Origin: JANNSX01 sp046348995
GTDB taxonomy: Bacteria; Pseudomonadota; Alphaproteobacteria; Rhizobiales; Hyphomicrobiaceae
DNA length: 64,000 nucleotides
NCBI GenBank assembly: GCA_046348995.1
Contig: JAXMDB010000004.1
Location: 186,001 to 250,000, forward strand
Direction: 5' to 3'
This document shows, one piece after another, positions 42,449-50,560 of the stretch (position 1 is the first letter of the stretch; each line of letters starts with the position of its first letter). A program made the translations under genes and the position numbers. A model generated the notes under the pieces. That model ran no database searches, was not told the origin of the DNA, and was given only the letters and a program-made list of their open reading frames with translations.

Positions 42449-44419
42449 CTACTTGAGCGTGTCGGCCGCCGGCTCGGGCTCGTCCAGCTTGATCTTGATG
42501 CCGCCATAGGCCGCGGCACCCGCCGTGTTGAAGCCGTAGATCTCCTCGTAGTCGGCATCGAAGGCGTTCTCGAGCCGGCCGTAGACCTGCACCTGATCCG
42601 TCAACGCGTAGCTCGCGCCGAGGTTTACCACGGCGTAGTCGTCGAGCCGCACGTCACGTTGCGCGAAGGTGAATGCATCGAACCCGACATCGCGCATCTG
42701 CCCGTTGTAGATGACGCCAGCGCTCAACAGCCCGCGCCCTTCCGCGAAGCGCCAGTTGGCACTGACGCTCGCCGCGTGCTCGGGCCGGCGGATCTCGTCG
42801 AGGCCGGTCGAATCCTGCGCGTCCAAATGCGTGTAGGTGACGATGATGTCGAGATCGTCGGTGGGTTTGAGCGTCGCCGATACTTCCACGCCCTTGCGCT
42901 CGCTCTCACCCGGCAAGTTGACCGGCGGTCCGAAGAAGGTCGAGAAAATCTCGTTCGTCAGGTTCTGCTCGAAATAGGTGACGTCCACGACAACGCGTCC
43001 GTCGACGAGCGTCTGCTCGATGCCGGCATCCCAGCCGGTCGATTCTTCCGGCAGCAGGTCCGGATTGGGCGTGTAGAAGCCCGGGATGACGCCGAACTGC
43101 TCGAACATGGTCGGGAAGACGACGCCGGTGCCGTAGCTGCCGTGGAAGCGCGTCTCGGTCTGCTGGAGCAGCCACGCGGCGCCGAGCTTGTAGGTGTCGA
43201 AGGGACCGAACACGTCGCTGTCGTCATGACGGATCGCGCCCGACAGAAACAGATGGTCGAAATACTCGCCGCGGATTTCGCCGGCGACGCTCGTCTTCTC
43301 GCGGCCGTGATCGAGCGGGTCGGAGGAAACGGTGAAGTCCTCGTGCTCCTGCTCGGCGAGGCCGGTGATGATATGGCGGTAGGTGTTGTCGGGGCTCTCG
43401 AGCGTCAGCGTCGAGGAGGCGCCGAACCGACGCCGCTGGCCGTCGTTCGTGCTGTTGCCAAAGGCCGGATCGATGTTCTCGCGATCGGTGTCGTTGTAGT
43501 TGGCGAAGAGTTGCGTGCGCCACATGCCCTCGAACGGATCGATCGTCAGCGTCGTGCCGGCGACGAGGGTGTTGGAGGTGTTGTAGAGCCCGATGCCGTC
43601 GATCGATTCGGCGAGATCGCCGGGCTTGGCGCCGGGCGCGGCGCCGATGTTGTCGTAGTCGGCGCGCTTGTCCATGTCGCGCACGAAGCCTTCGGCCGTC
43701 AGCCACGGATGCAGCTTGACGCCGCCGCGGGCCTGGAAGTTGACGATGCGCGCACCGTCCGCCTCGGTGCCGTTGTCGGAGATGTTGAACCCGTCGGTTT
43801 CCAGCGCCGAGCCGCTCACCGAGCCCCAGGCATGCTCGCTGCCACCGCTGACCCCGAGCGTCGCCGCACGCGTGTTGAACGCCCCGCCTTCCGCCGACGC
43901 ATGCACACGCGCTGGCCCTTCGCCGCGCCGCGTGACGATGTTGATGAGGCCCGAGAGCGCATTGGCGCCCCAGATGCCGCTTTGCGGTCCGCGCACCACC
44001 TCGATGCGCTCGATGTCGTCGACGAGGAGATCGGAGAAGTCGAACTCGCCGTCGGTCGTCGAGTTGATCTCGACGCCGTCGATGAGGACGAGCACGTGGT
44101 TGGCTTCGGCGCCGCGCATGCGGATCTGCGTGACGCTGCCCGGTCCCGACGTCCGGCTGACGGTGACGCCCGGCACGGTGCGCAGCGCTTCGGCGACGTG
44201 CTTCACCTGCTTGGCTTCGAGCTCGTCATGCGAGATGACGGTGACGGACGAGCCGAGCTTCTCGACCGGCACGGGCGTCAGCCCCAGATCGCCGCTTTCG
44301 ACGATGATGGGGGCAACGGTCGTGCCCTCTTGAGCCTGGGCGGATGCCCCCAGCGCAACCAGCAACGCCGACGCGGCGACGCTGCTCCGCAAAGCCTTCG
44401 ATACAGAAATTTTCTTCAT
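42449..44419 (-). CDS. btuB: TonB-dependent outer-membrane cobalamin receptor
   Basis: 656 residues. Signal peptide MKKISVSKALRSSVAASALL with AQA cleavage site; plug domain with TonB-box-like TVAPIIVES, then HVAEALRTVPGVTVSRTSGP, DGVEINSTTDGEFDFSDL and VVRGPQSGIWGANALSGLINIVTRRG; 22-strand barrel to the C-terminus, which ends unusually in EPAADTLK after a typical aromatic strand. Start chosen at MKKIS (G-run upstream); the frame is open 72 codons further up through the riboswitch leader, which is not translated. A cobalamin riboswitch precedes it, so vitamin B12 should repress it. Confidence 0.93.
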   Translation of the reverse strand: MKKISVSKALRSSVAASALLVALGASAQAQEGTTVAPIIVESGDLGLTPVPVEKLGSSVTVISHDELEAKQVKHVAEALRTVPGVTVSRTSGPGSVTQIRMRGAEANHVLVLIDGVEINSTTDGEFDFSDLLVDDIERIEVVRGPQSGIWGANALSGLINIVTRRGEGPARVHASAEGGAFNTRAATLGVSGGSEHAWGSVSGSALETDGFNISDNGTEADGARIVNFQARGGVKLHPWLTAEGFVRDMDKRADYDNIGAAPGAKPGDLAESIDGIGLYNTSNTLVAGTTLTIDPFEGMWRTQLFANYNDTDRENIDPAFGNSTNDGQRRRFGASSTLTLESPDNTYRHIITGLAEQEHEDFTVSSDPLDHGREKTSVAGEIRGEYFDHLFLSGAIRHDDSDVFGPFDTYKLGAAWLLQQTETRFHGSYGTGVVFPTMFEQFGVIPGFYTPNPDLLPEESTGWDAGIEQTLVDGRVVVDVTYFEQNLTNEIFSTFFGPPVNLPGESERKGVEVSATLKPTDDLDIIVTYTHLDAQDSTGLDEIRRPEHAASVSANWRFAEGRGLLSAGVIYNGQMRDVGFDAFTFAQRDVRLDDYAVVNLGASYALTDQVQVYGRLENAFDADYEEIYGFNTAGAAAYGGIKIKLDEPEPAADTLK

Positions 44420-44649
44420 GACGGCACGAGCCCCCCGATATGGACCAACACACGTGTCCCGGGCCGCGAGCTGAACGCCGATGAACGCCGATTGCGGGGC
44501 TACGAACGCGGGAGCGACAGCTCCACGTCCGTCAGACTTGAACTGATCCGCAGCGCAGCAACATCCGTAAACAGGTCGAGGCACGAAACATGCGTCGCCA
44601 CTACGGGTGTCCGCTCGAGTGCACGCCCCGCGCACAAGATGGGCGACCG

Positions 44650-44828
44650 CTGTTGGCAGGTCTCCTGGCTCACGGCTCGATCGCTGCCGGCGCCTTCCCG
44701 GTCCTTAAGTGTCGGACCAGTGGCTCGTTACCGGCGAGCTCGCCGCTTACAGTTGCGGGGGCAGCCACGGCTTAGTTCCCGGCGTTTGGACCGCCGCGAC
44801 ACAGACCGTGTTCCCTTTTCACCTCACG
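44650..44828 (-). promoter_or_regulatory. Cobalamin (adenosylcobalamin) riboswitch
   Basis: On the minus strand the leader shows, in order, GGTGAAAAGGGAA, GCTGCCCCCGCAACTGTAAG, GCCACTG, GGGAAGGCGCCG and the B12 box AGCCAGGAGACCTGCC (complement at 44655-44670). These are the conserved blocks of the class I cobalamin riboswitch in the expected spacing. It lies about 230 bases before the btuB start; that remaining leader contains the expression platform, which I cannot resolve by eye. It should switch btuB, and perhaps btuFCD, off when cobalamin is plentiful. Confidence 0.96.
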
Positions 44829-45026
44829 CTCGTCACGCGAGGAACCAACAAGCGTGGCAATCGAGCCAGAGGGTCGGAGCGAAGTCAAGTATCGGCGTCC
44901 GTGCGCGCGCAAGTCCCGCGAAGCGTGCCCGGAACGCAACAGCTCCCCAGACGATTGCAAGGGAGCACGCTCCGGCGCTGAGGCGAGGTTGGGAATCGGC
45001 CGCGCCCCTCTCTAAGCTTCACAGTG

Positions 45027-45890
45027 ATGACGAGCCGCCTCACCATTCTCGATCGGATCTCCGTTGCGAGCGGCGCCGTGAACGACGATCGGGTTGGGGC
45101 TGCGGGCCCGCTCGCCTGGGCGATCGACGGCGCCACCGACGTGCTCGCCGAGCCATTGCTGCCCGGCGGCAGCGATGCCGCCTGGATCGCGGCGGTCGCG
45201 GACGCGGAGCTCGCGCGATTGGGCGCGGGTTTTTCAGGCGCGCTCGACGATCTTGTCTTGCGGTTGACGGAAACCGCCGCCCGCCGCTTCGCCGCCGAGC
45301 GCAGTCGCGCGCCGATCGACGCCCACGAGCAGCCCTCCGCCGCAGCCCTCATCGTTCGTCTCGCGGGCCTCAACGTCGACTATGTCAGCCTCGCCGACTG
45401 CCAGTGTCTCGCGCGGGCGCCAGGTGAGGCGACAACCGCGCTCGGCCACGATCCCGAGGTGACGCAAGGCGACCGGCGCGCCATCGAGGTGATGCAGACG
45501 TTCCGCGCCAACGCCCAAAGCTCGACCTGGCGCGAGGCGCGCGCGCATCTGTGGCCGCGCATCCGCGCCGCACGCGGCCGTCTCAATACGCCCGACGGCT
45601 ACGGCGTCCTGAGCGTCATCCCGCCGCCGGAGAAGTTCATGCGGACCGGCCAGACGCGCGTGGCGCCGGGCACGCGCCTGTTGCTCGCGACCGACGGCTT
45701 CATGCGCCTGACCGATCTCTTCGCGCGCTACAGCTGGGACGAGCTGTTCGATCTGGCCGCGCGCGACGGCCTCTCGGCCCTCGTCGACGAGCTCCGTCAG
45801 ATGGAGGTAGCCGACGGCGACTGCCTGCACGTTCCGCGAACCAAGCCCCACGACGACGCGAGCGCGATACTGCTCGAGGTGATGGGGTAA
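45027..45890 (+). CDS. PP2C-like serine/threonine phosphatase domain protein
   Basis: 287 residues. Metal-site motifs of PP2C are recognisable though divergent: AWAIDGATDV near residue 32, ATDGFMRLTD near 225, and HDDASAILLEV at the C-terminus. No kinase or sensor domain is attached. Soluble and likely cytoplasmic. Target unknown. The start is the ATG after a GTG (GTGATGACG), neither with a strong ribosome site. It is divergent from btuB, separated by the riboswitch leader and promoter region (about 200 bases). Confidence 0.72.
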   Translation: MTSRLTILDRISVASGAVNDDRVGAAGPLAWAIDGATDVLAEPLLPGGSDAAWIAAVADAELARLGAGFSGALDDLVLRLTETAARRFAAERSRAPIDAHEQPSAAALIVRLAGLNVDYVSLADCQCLARAPGEATTALGHDPEVTQGDRRAIEVMQTFRANAQSSTWREARAHLWPRIRAARGRLNTPDGYGVLSVIPPPEKFMRTGQTRVAPGTRLLLATDGFMRLTDLFARYSWDELFDLAARDGLSALVDELRQMEVADGDCLHVPRTKPHDDASAILLEVMG

Positions 45891-45969
45891 GTGGCGGAAA
45901 CCGGCTCGTACGGCCTCCGGCCAGACGCTACGCTTACTTCTGTGTTGAGCCGGCTCAACGCATTCGCCT

Positions 45970-46224
45970 CCTCCCCTTTCTTATGGGGGAGGACCGCGCG
46001 CCTTGGAGTTAGGTGCGCAGCAGCTAAGTCCTTAGGCGCGCCAAGGTGGGGGTGTTGGTTCGGCAGAACGGAAACCGTAGGGTGGACTGAGCCGTCTGGC
46101 GAAGTCCACCGTGGCAAGCACCGTGCTCGTGATGGTGGACTTCGCCAGACGGCTCAGTCCACCCTACGGGATCAGCTCACCGCTAAACCCAAGGCGAACC
46201 GTCCTCCCCCATACGAAGGGGAGG
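45970..46224. repeat. Nested palindrome with perfect 36-bp inner inverted repeat (cgtaggg family, copy B)
   Basis: Inner arms 46075-46110 and 46134-46169 are exact reverse complements over 36 bases with a 23-base loop (ccgtagggtggac... to ...gtccaccctacgg). Outer arms 45970-45994 and 46201-46224 pair nearly perfectly (cctcccc... / ...ggggagg). The 369-base gap between the phosphatase genes contains only this structure. Such a foldback would form a very stable cruciform or RNA hairpin between two convergent genes. Confidence 0.95.
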
Positions 46225-46259
46225 CAAGACGCGGCGAGATTGCGCTCAGCGAAGCCGCC

Positions 46260-46994
46260 CTACTCCCGCCAGAGCACCCGGTTGACGATGAAGTTCGCCC
46301 AGCCTTTGGCGCGGAAGGAGGCGCGGACGGCCTCGGGGTCGTAGCGGGTCGCGACCCAGGTCTCGAACGGCTCCTCGCCGCTGGGATTGTCCTTGAGATA
46401 GCTCTCGAAGACGTGGTCGAGGATGCCGGTATTGGCTTGGCGGAAATGCCCATAGCGCCAGTCGAGCTGCTTCAAGGACTCAGCCACCGGCCGGCGCTCC
46501 TTCAGAATCATGTAGAGCGTCGACATGAGCCCGGCACGGTCGGCGCCGGACTTGCAGTGCATGAGGATCGGATACTCGATCTCCGAGAACAGCTTGGCCG
46601 CGGCGAGGATGACCTCGGGTTCCGGTGTCGCGCGTGATTTGACAGGGAAATCAACGAGCTTGAGACCCGTCGCCGCGCACGTCTTGACCTCGAGCCGGTA
46701 GGCGCCGCAATCGCGCACGCCACGCAGGTTGACGATCGTGCGGATGCCCTCGCGAGCGGCGCGGCGCAGATCCCGCGGGGCCGGCTGGGCCGCGCGCCAG
46801 GCGCCGGGCGCGATCTCGTGCCGGTTGAGATAGGCCATCCGGAAGATGCCGTGATCGATCAACAGCATATCGAGCGTGTCGACGACCGGTCCGGCGGCCC
46901 GGCGCAGCCACGCGGGCGACGCCTCGGCGACGCGGTCGCGGAAGCGGCGCACCCCGCGCCTGAACTGTCGCCGCTGCGTCTTGGCGATCTTCAT
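46260..46994 (-). CDS. Dual-specificity/tyrosine phosphatase-like protein
   Basis: 244 residues with the Cx5R phosphatase loop MHCKSGADRAGLMSTLY, preceded by INGI-like RTIVNLRGVRDCGAYRLE and an acidic PEPEVILAA segment. The N-terminal 60 residues are basic with a short hydrophobic stretch (TLDMLLIDHGIFRMAYL). It resembles bacterial atypical DSPs found next to lipid A or Kdo genes. The start MKIAKTQRR follows GAGGCGG; ten further codons upstream are open. Divergent from the acyltransferase-WaaA gene, which suggests an envelope-lipid role; substrate could be phosphoprotein or phospholipid. Confidence 0.83.
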   Translation of the reverse strand: MKIAKTQRRQFRRGVRRFRDRVAEASPAWLRRAAGPVVDTLDMLLIDHGIFRMAYLNRHEIAPGAWRAAQPAPRDLRRAAREGIRTIVNLRGVRDCGAYRLEVKTCAATGLKLVDFPVKSRATPEPEVILAAAKLFSEIEYPILMHCKSGADRAGLMSTLYMILKERRPVAESLKQLDWRYGHFRQANTGILDHVFESYLKDNPSGEEPFETWVATRYDPEAVRASFRAKGWANFIVNRVLWRE

Positions 46995-47166
46995 TCCGCC
47001 TCGAGCCGTCTCCGATTGGCGCACGCGATGCGCTGATATGGCCTGGGAATCACTTTCTCAGGCGCCCCCCGATGCTATGGCCTGCGGTGATAATCCAGTA
47101 TAGAAGGCCGTGCCAAGTGCGGCGCTAGAGCGCGCGCCCGTAAACCCATTGGAATGCCGGCCGAGA

Positions 47167-49176
47167 ATGTCATCGAGCAAGGCGAGAAAGGCCCTGCCGG
47201 CCGTCTCCGGGGCGATGCTGGCGCGCTACATCCGCTTCGTCTACCGAACGAGCAAGGTGGTTGCCGAGCCGGCGGACTGGCTCGCCCGCCTCGAGGCCGA
47301 GCGTCCGTTCATCTATGCCTTCTGGCACGGCCAGTTTCTCATGATCCCGGCCTTGAGCCCCAAAAGCATTCCCGTCGACGTCATGGTCGCCCGGCACGGC
47401 GACGCCGAGCTTCTGAGCGAGGCCCTCAAGCATTTCGACATGGGCCTCGTGCGCGGAGCGGGCGCCGGCAGCCGCAAGCGCGACCGGGGCGGGGCCGCAG
47501 CCCTCAGAGGCGCCATGAAGGCGCTGGAGGAAGGCCGGTCGCTGTCGATGACGGCCGACGTGCCGCCGGGCCCCGCAAGGCGGGCGGGTGAGGGCATCGT
47601 CACGCTGGCGCGCCTCTCCGGCCGGCCGATCGTGCCGGTGGCGGTGGCGAGCTCCCGCTTCAAGGTGCTCGACACGTGGAGCCGGATGACGATCAACCTT
47701 CCGTATTCGACCATCGGCGTCGCCGTCGGCGAGCCGATCCGCGTGCCGCGCGTGCTGACGGCGGAAGGCACCGAGGCCGCCCGCCTCGACGTCGAGCAGA
47801 AGCTCAATGCCGTGACCGCATCGGCCTATCGCCTCGCCGGTGCCGATCCAGCCCGCACCGCACCGCGCGCCACCACGAGCTCGAAGGGCCTCTGGCTGCC
47901 GACCTACCGCGGCCTGACCCGCGCGCTGACCCCGGCCGGACCCGCAATCCTCGCCTATCGCACCCGGAAGGGCAAAGAGGACGCCTCCCGCCGCAACGAG
48001 CGGCTGGGCATCGCCTCTCGCGCGAGACCCTTGGGCGAGGTCGTGTGGATGCATGCGGCGAGCGTCGGCGAGGCGAACGCGGTGCTGCCGCTGATCCATG
48101 CGCTCTCAAGGCGCCGCCCGGATGTCACCGCCCTCCTCACGACCGGCACGGTGACCTCCGCGAAGCTTGCCGCCGAGCGGCTGCCGACGGGCGCCATCCA
48201 TCACTACGTGCCGCTCGATTCGCCCTTCTACGTGCGCCGCTTCCTCGCTCACTGGCAGCCGACGCTCGCGATCCTCGTCGAGTCGGAGGTGTGGCCTAAC
48301 CTCGTGCTCGAAACCCGCGCACGCCGCATTCCGCTGATGCTCGTCAACGCGCGCATGTCGAAGAAATCGCTCGAAGGCTGGAAGCGGCGCCGCGGCATGG
48401 CCCGCGCGATCTTCGGCAGCTTCGATCTCGTGCTTGCGCAGAACGATGTGTTGGCGCGGCGCTTTCAAAAGCTTGGAGCACCGCGTGCACTGCCTGCCGG
48501 CAATCTCAAGATCGATGCACCGGCCTTGCCGACCGACGAGGCGGCGCTGGCGAGGCTGAAGCAGTCTGTCGCTGGGCGGCCCGTGCTTCTCGCCGCGTCC
48601 ACACATGCGGGCGAGGAGGAGGCGATCGCCCGCGCCGCGCGGCTCGCTGCGAAGGCGCTGCCCGGTCTCCTCGCCATCATCGTACCGCGACATCCCGAGC
48701 GCGGCCGGGAGATCGCAAGAACGCTCGTCGAGAGCGGTGCCAAAGTCGCGCTGCGCTCTGCAGGCGAGCTCCCCGGCCCCGAGCATCAGATCTATCTCGC
48801 CGATACTCTGGGGGAGCTTGGAACCTTCTATCGCCTGTCGCCTCTTGCTTTCATCGGTGGCTCGCTCATCGAGCACGGCGGCCAGAACCCGATCGAGGCC
48901 GTGAAGCTCGGCTGCGTCTGCCTGACTGGGCCCCATTGGGAGAATTTCAAGGACACGTTCGGTGCGTTGATCGAAGGCGGCGCCGCGCGCGAGGTCAAAT
49001 CGGAAGGCGAGCTCGCGGAGGTGTTTGCGAAGCTCTCGCAAGACGAGGCGCTGCTGCGTGAGATGCAGACCCGCGCGGAGAAGGTGCTCGCGGAGATGGG
49101 GGGCGCGCTCGAGCGCACGCTTACACACGTGGAGAGCTACCTCGGCGCGGAGAGGCGTCTCGACCGTGCCTCGTAG
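47167..49176 (+). CDS. waaA: Fused DUF374-type acyltransferase and Kdo transferase
   Basis: 669 residues. Residues 1 to about 225 form a lysophospholipid-acyltransferase-like DUF374 domain (FIYAFWHGQFLMIPALS with the His, RGGAAALRGAMKALEEGRS, TADVPPGPARRAGEGIVTLA). From about 245 follows WaaA/KdtA, which adds Kdo from CMP-Kdo to lipid IVA: WMHAASVGEANAVLPLI, VESEVWPNLV, ASTHAGEEEA, PRHPERGREIA, GGSLIEHGGQNPIEA. The two are usually separate neighbouring genes. A GTG 19 codons upstream is an alternative start. lpxK overlaps its end by 11 bases. Confidence 0.92.
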   Translation: MSSSKARKALPAVSGAMLARYIRFVYRTSKVVAEPADWLARLEAERPFIYAFWHGQFLMIPALSPKSIPVDVMVARHGDAELLSEALKHFDMGLVRGAGAGSRKRDRGGAAALRGAMKALEEGRSLSMTADVPPGPARRAGEGIVTLARLSGRPIVPVAVASSRFKVLDTWSRMTINLPYSTIGVAVGEPIRVPRVLTAEGTEAARLDVEQKLNAVTASAYRLAGADPARTAPRATTSSKGLWLPTYRGLTRALTPAGPAILAYRTRKGKEDASRRNERLGIASRARPLGEVVWMHAASVGEANAVLPLIHALSRRRPDVTALLTTGTVTSAKLAAERLPTGAIHHYVPLDSPFYVRRFLAHWQPTLAILVESEVWPNLVLETRARRIPLMLVNARMSKKSLEGWKRRRGMARAIFGSFDLVLAQNDVLARRFQKLGAPRALPAGNLKIDAPALPTDEAALARLKQSVAGRPVLLAASTHAGEEEAIARAARLAAKALPGLLAIIVPRHPERGREIARTLVESGAKVALRSAGELPGPEHQIYLADTLGELGTFYRLSPLAFIGGSLIEHGGQNPIEAVKLGCVCLTGPHWENFKDTFGALIEGGAAREVKSEGELAEVFAKLSQDEALLREMQTRAEKVLAEMGGALERTLTHVESYLGAERRLDRAS

Positions 49177-50173
49177 GGCGCCATCGTTCTGGAGCCTGGC
49201 GCGTCCGACCGGCGGCGCACGATTGCTTCGGCCGATCGCCGCCGTCTACGGCGCGATCGCGGCGCGGCGGATGGCGGGTGCTGGCTATCGCTCGCGGCTG
49301 CCGGTCGTCTGCGTCGGCAATTTCACGGCGGGTGGCGCGGGCAAGACGCCGACGGCGCTCTGGATCGCGAGCGAGCTCCAGCGGCTCGGCCGCCATCCAG
49401 TGTTCCTGACGCGCGGCTATGGCGGCAGCATCGTCGGGCCGTATCGCGTCGATCCTCGGCACGACACGGCGGGCACGACCGGCGACGAGCCGCTGCTGCT
49501 GGCGAAGGTCGCGCCGGCGGTCGTCGCCCGCGACCGGGGAGCGGGCGCGCGCTTTGTCGAGAGCCTCGAGGCCGATGTCATCGTCATGGACGACGGGTTG
49601 CAGAACCCGTCGCTCGAAAAGCAGCTGACCATCGCCGTCGTCGATGCGGGCGCGGGGCTCGGCAATGGGCTCGTCATTCCCGCAGGACCTCTCCGGGCGC
49701 CGCTCGCGGCCCAGATCCCGCGGGTCCAAGCGATCGTCAGCGTGGGCGTCGACGGGGAGGGTGCGCGGCCGCTCGCGATCACCGGCTGGACGAAACCCAT
49801 CCACACGGGATCGCTCTTGCCGGTGGAGGATGCCGCCTGGCTGCGCTCGGGCCCGATCGTCGCCTTCGCCGGCATCGGGCGGCCGGAGAAGTTTTTCGCG
49901 ACCTTGCGCCAACTCGGCGCCGATCTCGTCGCGACGCAGGCCTTCCCCGATCATCACGCTTTCACGGCCGCCGAGGCGAGGGCACTGCTCGATGAGGCGC
50001 GGGCGTGCGGAGCCCGCCTCGTCACGACCGAGAAGGATCATGTGCGCTTAACGGGGAGTCCCGATCTCGGTGCCTTGGCCGCGGCCTCGACACCGCTCGC
50101 CGTGCGACTGGCGATGCCGGAGGTCTCTCGTCTTGCGCTTCTCGATCTGCTCAGGGCGCTGCCAAGGGTTTAA
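49166..50173 (+). CDS. lpxK: Tetraacyldisaccharide 4'-kinase
   Basis: Phosphorylates the 4' position of the lipid A precursor at the inner face of the inner membrane; 335 residues. Motifs: Walker A-like VGNFTAGGAGKTPTALWIA, TRGYGG, DEPLLLA, DVIVMDDGLQNPSL and HHAFTAAEA with TTEKDHVRL. The start is a GTG within the last codons of the WaaA frame (GAGAGG about 11 bases upstream), so translation is coupled. The N-terminal span near LLRPIAAVYGAIAARRM anchors the enzyme. Confidence 0.94.
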   Translation: MPRRAPSFWSLARPTGGARLLRPIAAVYGAIAARRMAGAGYRSRLPVVCVGNFTAGGAGKTPTALWIASELQRLGRHPVFLTRGYGGSIVGPYRVDPRHDTAGTTGDEPLLLAKVAPAVVARDRGAGARFVESLEADVIVMDDGLQNPSLEKQLTIAVVDAGAGLGNGLVIPAGPLRAPLAAQIPRVQAIVSVGVDGEGARPLAITGWTKPIHTGSLLPVEDAAWLRSGPIVAFAGIGRPEKFFATLRQLGADLVATQAFPDHHAFTAAEARALLDEARACGARLVTTEKDHVRLTGSPDLGALAAASTPLAVRLAMPEVSRLALLDLLRALPRV

Positions 50174-50191
50174 GGGCTCGAGAGCTCCGGA

Positions 50192-50284
50192 CCGTAGGGC
50201 GGGTTGAGCCGCAGGCGAAGCCCGCCGCCGCATGCACGCTGACCGACATGGCGGACTTCGGGCCCGCCCTCAGTCCGACCTACG
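50192..50284. repeat. Palindromic element of the cgtaggg family, copy C
   Basis: Begins ccgtagggcgggttgagcc and ends ccctcagtccgacctacg, 18 bases after the lpxK stop and 10 before the convergent DUF2093 stop. Arms are imperfectly complementary. Position between convergent genes matches copies A and B. Confidence 0.78.
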
Positions 50285-50293
50285 AGACTGCGC

Positions 50294-50524
50294 CTAGCGC
50301 GACGCCGCCGCCTTCACCTCGAGGTGGCGCTTCAGAGCGACGGTTGCATTGAGATAGGGCTCCTGGCGCTCGACATTCCAGTACTTGAGGTTGGGGAGCA
50401 GGATCGGCTCGCCGGTCACCACGCAGCGCACATGGTCGCCGGAGGAAAGCACCTGGAACTCGCCGTCGAGGTAGCGCACGCGCGCTTCGCCCTTGAGGCC
50501 GGAAATCTTCTCGAAGCGGTTCAT
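50294..50524 (-). CDS. DUF2093 protein
   Basis: 76 residues matching the small DUF2093 family of Hyphomicrobiales: MNRFEKISGLKGEARVRYLDG, GDHVRCVVTGEPILLPNLKYWNVERQEPYLNA. No known function. It is encoded 36 bases downstream of xseA on the same strand, a conserved pairing in related genomes as I recall. Confidence 0.9.
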   Translation of the reverse strand: MNRFEKISGLKGEARVRYLDGEFQVLSSGDHVRCVVTGEPILLPNLKYWNVERQEPYLNATVALKRHLEVKAAASR

Positions 50525-50560
50525 GAGCCACTCGTTGCGACGGAGAAAGACGCTTATCGC

